Source: Arcobacteraceae bacterium
GTDB taxonomy: Bacteria; Campylobacterota; Campylobacteria; Campylobacterales; Arcobacteraceae
Direction of reading: 5' to 3'
Assembly: GCA_023229945.1 (NCBI GenBank)
Contig: JALNYH010000042.1
Location: 1 to 7,470, forward strand
DNA length: 7,470 nucleotides
Positions 6,248 through 7,470 of the stretch are shown here, one piece after another; within the stretch, counting starts at the first letter, position 1; each line of letters begins with the position of its first letter. Both the position numbers and the translations under genes were made by a program. The notes below the pieces were generated by a model. It was not told the origin of the DNA and did no database searches. It saw only the letters and a program-made list of their open reading frames with translations.

Positions 6248-7470
6248 GCTTTAGGATTCGGTAAGTCGGTGATACTTCCTTCAAAAATTTCGGCTGCCAT
6301 TCCTACGGATTCGTGTAGGGTTGGGTGAGCGTGGATTGTTAAGGCTATATCTTCAGCATCACAATCCATTTCAAGTGCGAGTGAGATTTCACCTAAGAGT
6401 TCTCCTGCGTTGTCACCCACAATCGCACCACCTATGAGTTGGTGGGTATCTTTGTTGAAAATGAGTTTGGTCATTCCACTGCTTGATACATCACTGGCAA
6501 TGGCTCGTCCTGAAGCACTCCATGGAAAGGTTGAAACTTCGTAGTTTATTCCCGCTTCTTTGGCTTGTGTTTCGGTCATTCCTGCCCATGCAATTTCAGG
6601 GAATGTATACGCAATCGATGGGATTTGCTTTGGCTCAAAAAAGGCTTTATGCCCTGCGATGACTTCTGCTGCTACATGACCTTCGTGTACAGCTTTATGA
6701 GCTAACATGGGTTGCCCTACAATATCCCCAATGGCAAAAATATGAGGCACATTCGTACGCATTTGATTGTCCACTTTGATAATCCCATATTCATCGACAT
6801 TGACACCACATTTATCAAGCCCAAGTTTTAAGCCATTGGCACTTCGCCCCATGGCTACTAAAACGGCATCGTACATCACAGCACTTTCGGGAGCATTTTC
6901 CCCTTTAAACTCTACGTAAATACCCTCTTGTTTAGGAATAATCGCTTGTGCTTGCGTTTTAAACATGATGTTAAATCGTTTGGCATTGGCTTTGGTATAA
7001 AGCTTCACAATATCGCTGTCCGTTCCCGACATGAGTTGGTTTCCTCGTACGACAAAATCAACTACTGAACCCAGTTTTTGATACACCGTACCCATTTCTA
7101 AGCCAATAATTCCTCCGCCCATCACTAGCAGTCTTTTAGGAACTGTTTTAACTTCTAAAGCATTGGTTGAATCCCAAATTCGTGGGTCTTCGTGAGGGAT
7201 AAACGACATTTTTGAGCTCTGAGATCCAGCTGCGATGATACAATTATCAAAGCTGACTTTGGTTTGTTCGTCGCTGTTTGTGTGTGCAACCATCACTGAA
7301 TGATCATCAAGAAATGTTGCCGTTCCTTGTATGACGGTAACTTTTCTCATTTTTGCCATGGCACCCAAACCATCGGTGAGTCTTTTTACTACACCACTTT
7401 TGTATGCGGCAACTTTTTCAATATCAATAGTAGGTTTTCCAAAGCTCACCCCTGCGTGTTCAATATGTTC
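6232..7470 (-). CDS. lpd: Dihydrolipoyl dehydrogenase (E3), partial: N-terminus beyond the right edge
   Basis: Flavoprotein that reoxidises dihydrolipoamide in 2-oxoacid dehydrogenase complexes or the glycine cleavage system. The frame stays open to the window edge (codons for EHIEHAG precede the GTG at 7447-7449), so that GTG is not the real start. Roughly 60 residues, including the FAD-binding GxGxxG and the CxxxxC redox disulfide, are missing. Numbering from the GTG: the NAD(P)-binding loop GGGIIGLEMG is at 111-120, the second FAD motif HIFAIGDIVGQPMLAHKAVHEG-like stretch at about 237-257, and the catalytic His-Glu pair at H375 and E380 in HPTLHE. The C-terminus (GSITDLPNPKA) matches E. 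coli-type LpdA closely. Oddity: the acidic residue after the second strand of the NAD domain (Glu in E. coli, VVEMF) is replaced by Val134-Arg135 (VVRGN), which suggests altered cofactor preference. GC is clearly higher than in the island genes. Confidence 0.95.
   Translation of the reverse strand, partial: EHIEHAGVSFGKPTIDIEKVAAYKSGVVKRLTDGLGAMAKMRKVTVIQGTATFLDDHSVMVAHTNSDEQTKVSFDNCIIAAGSQSSKMSFIPHEDPRIWDSTNALEVKTVPKRLLVMGGGIIGLEMGTVYQKLGSVVDFVVRGNQLMSGTDSDIVKLYTKANAKRFNIMFKTQAQAIIPKQEGIYVEFKGENAPESAVMYDAVLVAMGRSANGLKLGLDKCGVNVDEYGIIKVDNQMRTNVPHIFAIGDIVGQPMLAHKAVHEGHVAAEVIAGHKAFFEPKQIPSIAYTFPEIAWAGMTETQAKEAGINYEVSTFPWSASGRAIASDVSSSGMTKLIFNKDTHQLIGGAIVGDNAGELLGEISLALEMDCDAEDIALTIHAHPTLHESVGMAAEIFEGSITDLPNPKAVKRK

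Noticed and set aside
7447..7449. GTG as the true lpd start
   Set aside because: The frame stays open to the window edge with residues typical of Lpd, and the FAD and disulfide motifs must lie further upstream.

Overview
The window is a small anti-phage and toxin gene island with every gene on the minus strand, so it reads from right to left. It sits just downstream of a housekeeping gene, dihydrolipoyl dehydrogenase (lpd), whose 5' end lies beyond the right edge. The low GC content, AT-rich intergenic DNA and protein flavour suggest a low-GC proteobacterium. A member of the Campylobacterota (Sulfurimonas/Sulfurospirillum/Arcobacter-like) is my best guess, but this is an inference and not proven by the window.

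Layout in the order of transcription: lpd (7470 to 6232, 5' end missing) ends in a perfect 12-bp hairpin. Next comes a 229-bp spacer with a repeat couplet and a TATAAT box, then a class II (self-inhibited) Fic protein (6002 to 4932). A second repeat couplet follows, overlapping the end of fic. Then comes hamA (4836 to 4018), a DUF1837 PD-(D/E)xK nuclease, overlapping hamB (4031 to 1515), a superfamily 2 DEAH-box helicase. Together they form a Hachiman (or closely related AbpAB-type) defence pair. Thirty-two bases later is a 49-codon remnant of hsdM (1482 to 1333), the DNA methyltransferase subunit of a type I restriction-modification system. One base after its stop starts a DUF1016/YhcG-type PD-(D/E)xK nuclease gene (1331 to 264). 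The left 263 bp is non-coding and holds a third repeat couplet and a possible branched secondary structure.

The island looks mosaic. In single 60-bp samples counted by hand, GC is about 48% in lpd, 35% in fic, 22% in hamB and 40% in the DUF1016 gene. Fic, DUF1016 and hsdM are typical neighbours in type I restriction-modification islands. The likeliest history is a type I locus that lost most of its parts and in which an AT-rich Hachiman pair now sits.

The least explained signal is a family of about 31-nt imperfect palindromes with TGTAAAGA / TCTTTACA termini. They are arranged as tandem couplets with a 40-41 nt period at three gene boundaries (88-158, 4869-4940, 6034-6105). The hairpin at the end of lpd shares the same termini. 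These repeats bracket the fic module and the hamAB-hsdM'-DUF1016 module and may be an operator array, a REP/MITE-like element or a recombination substrate.
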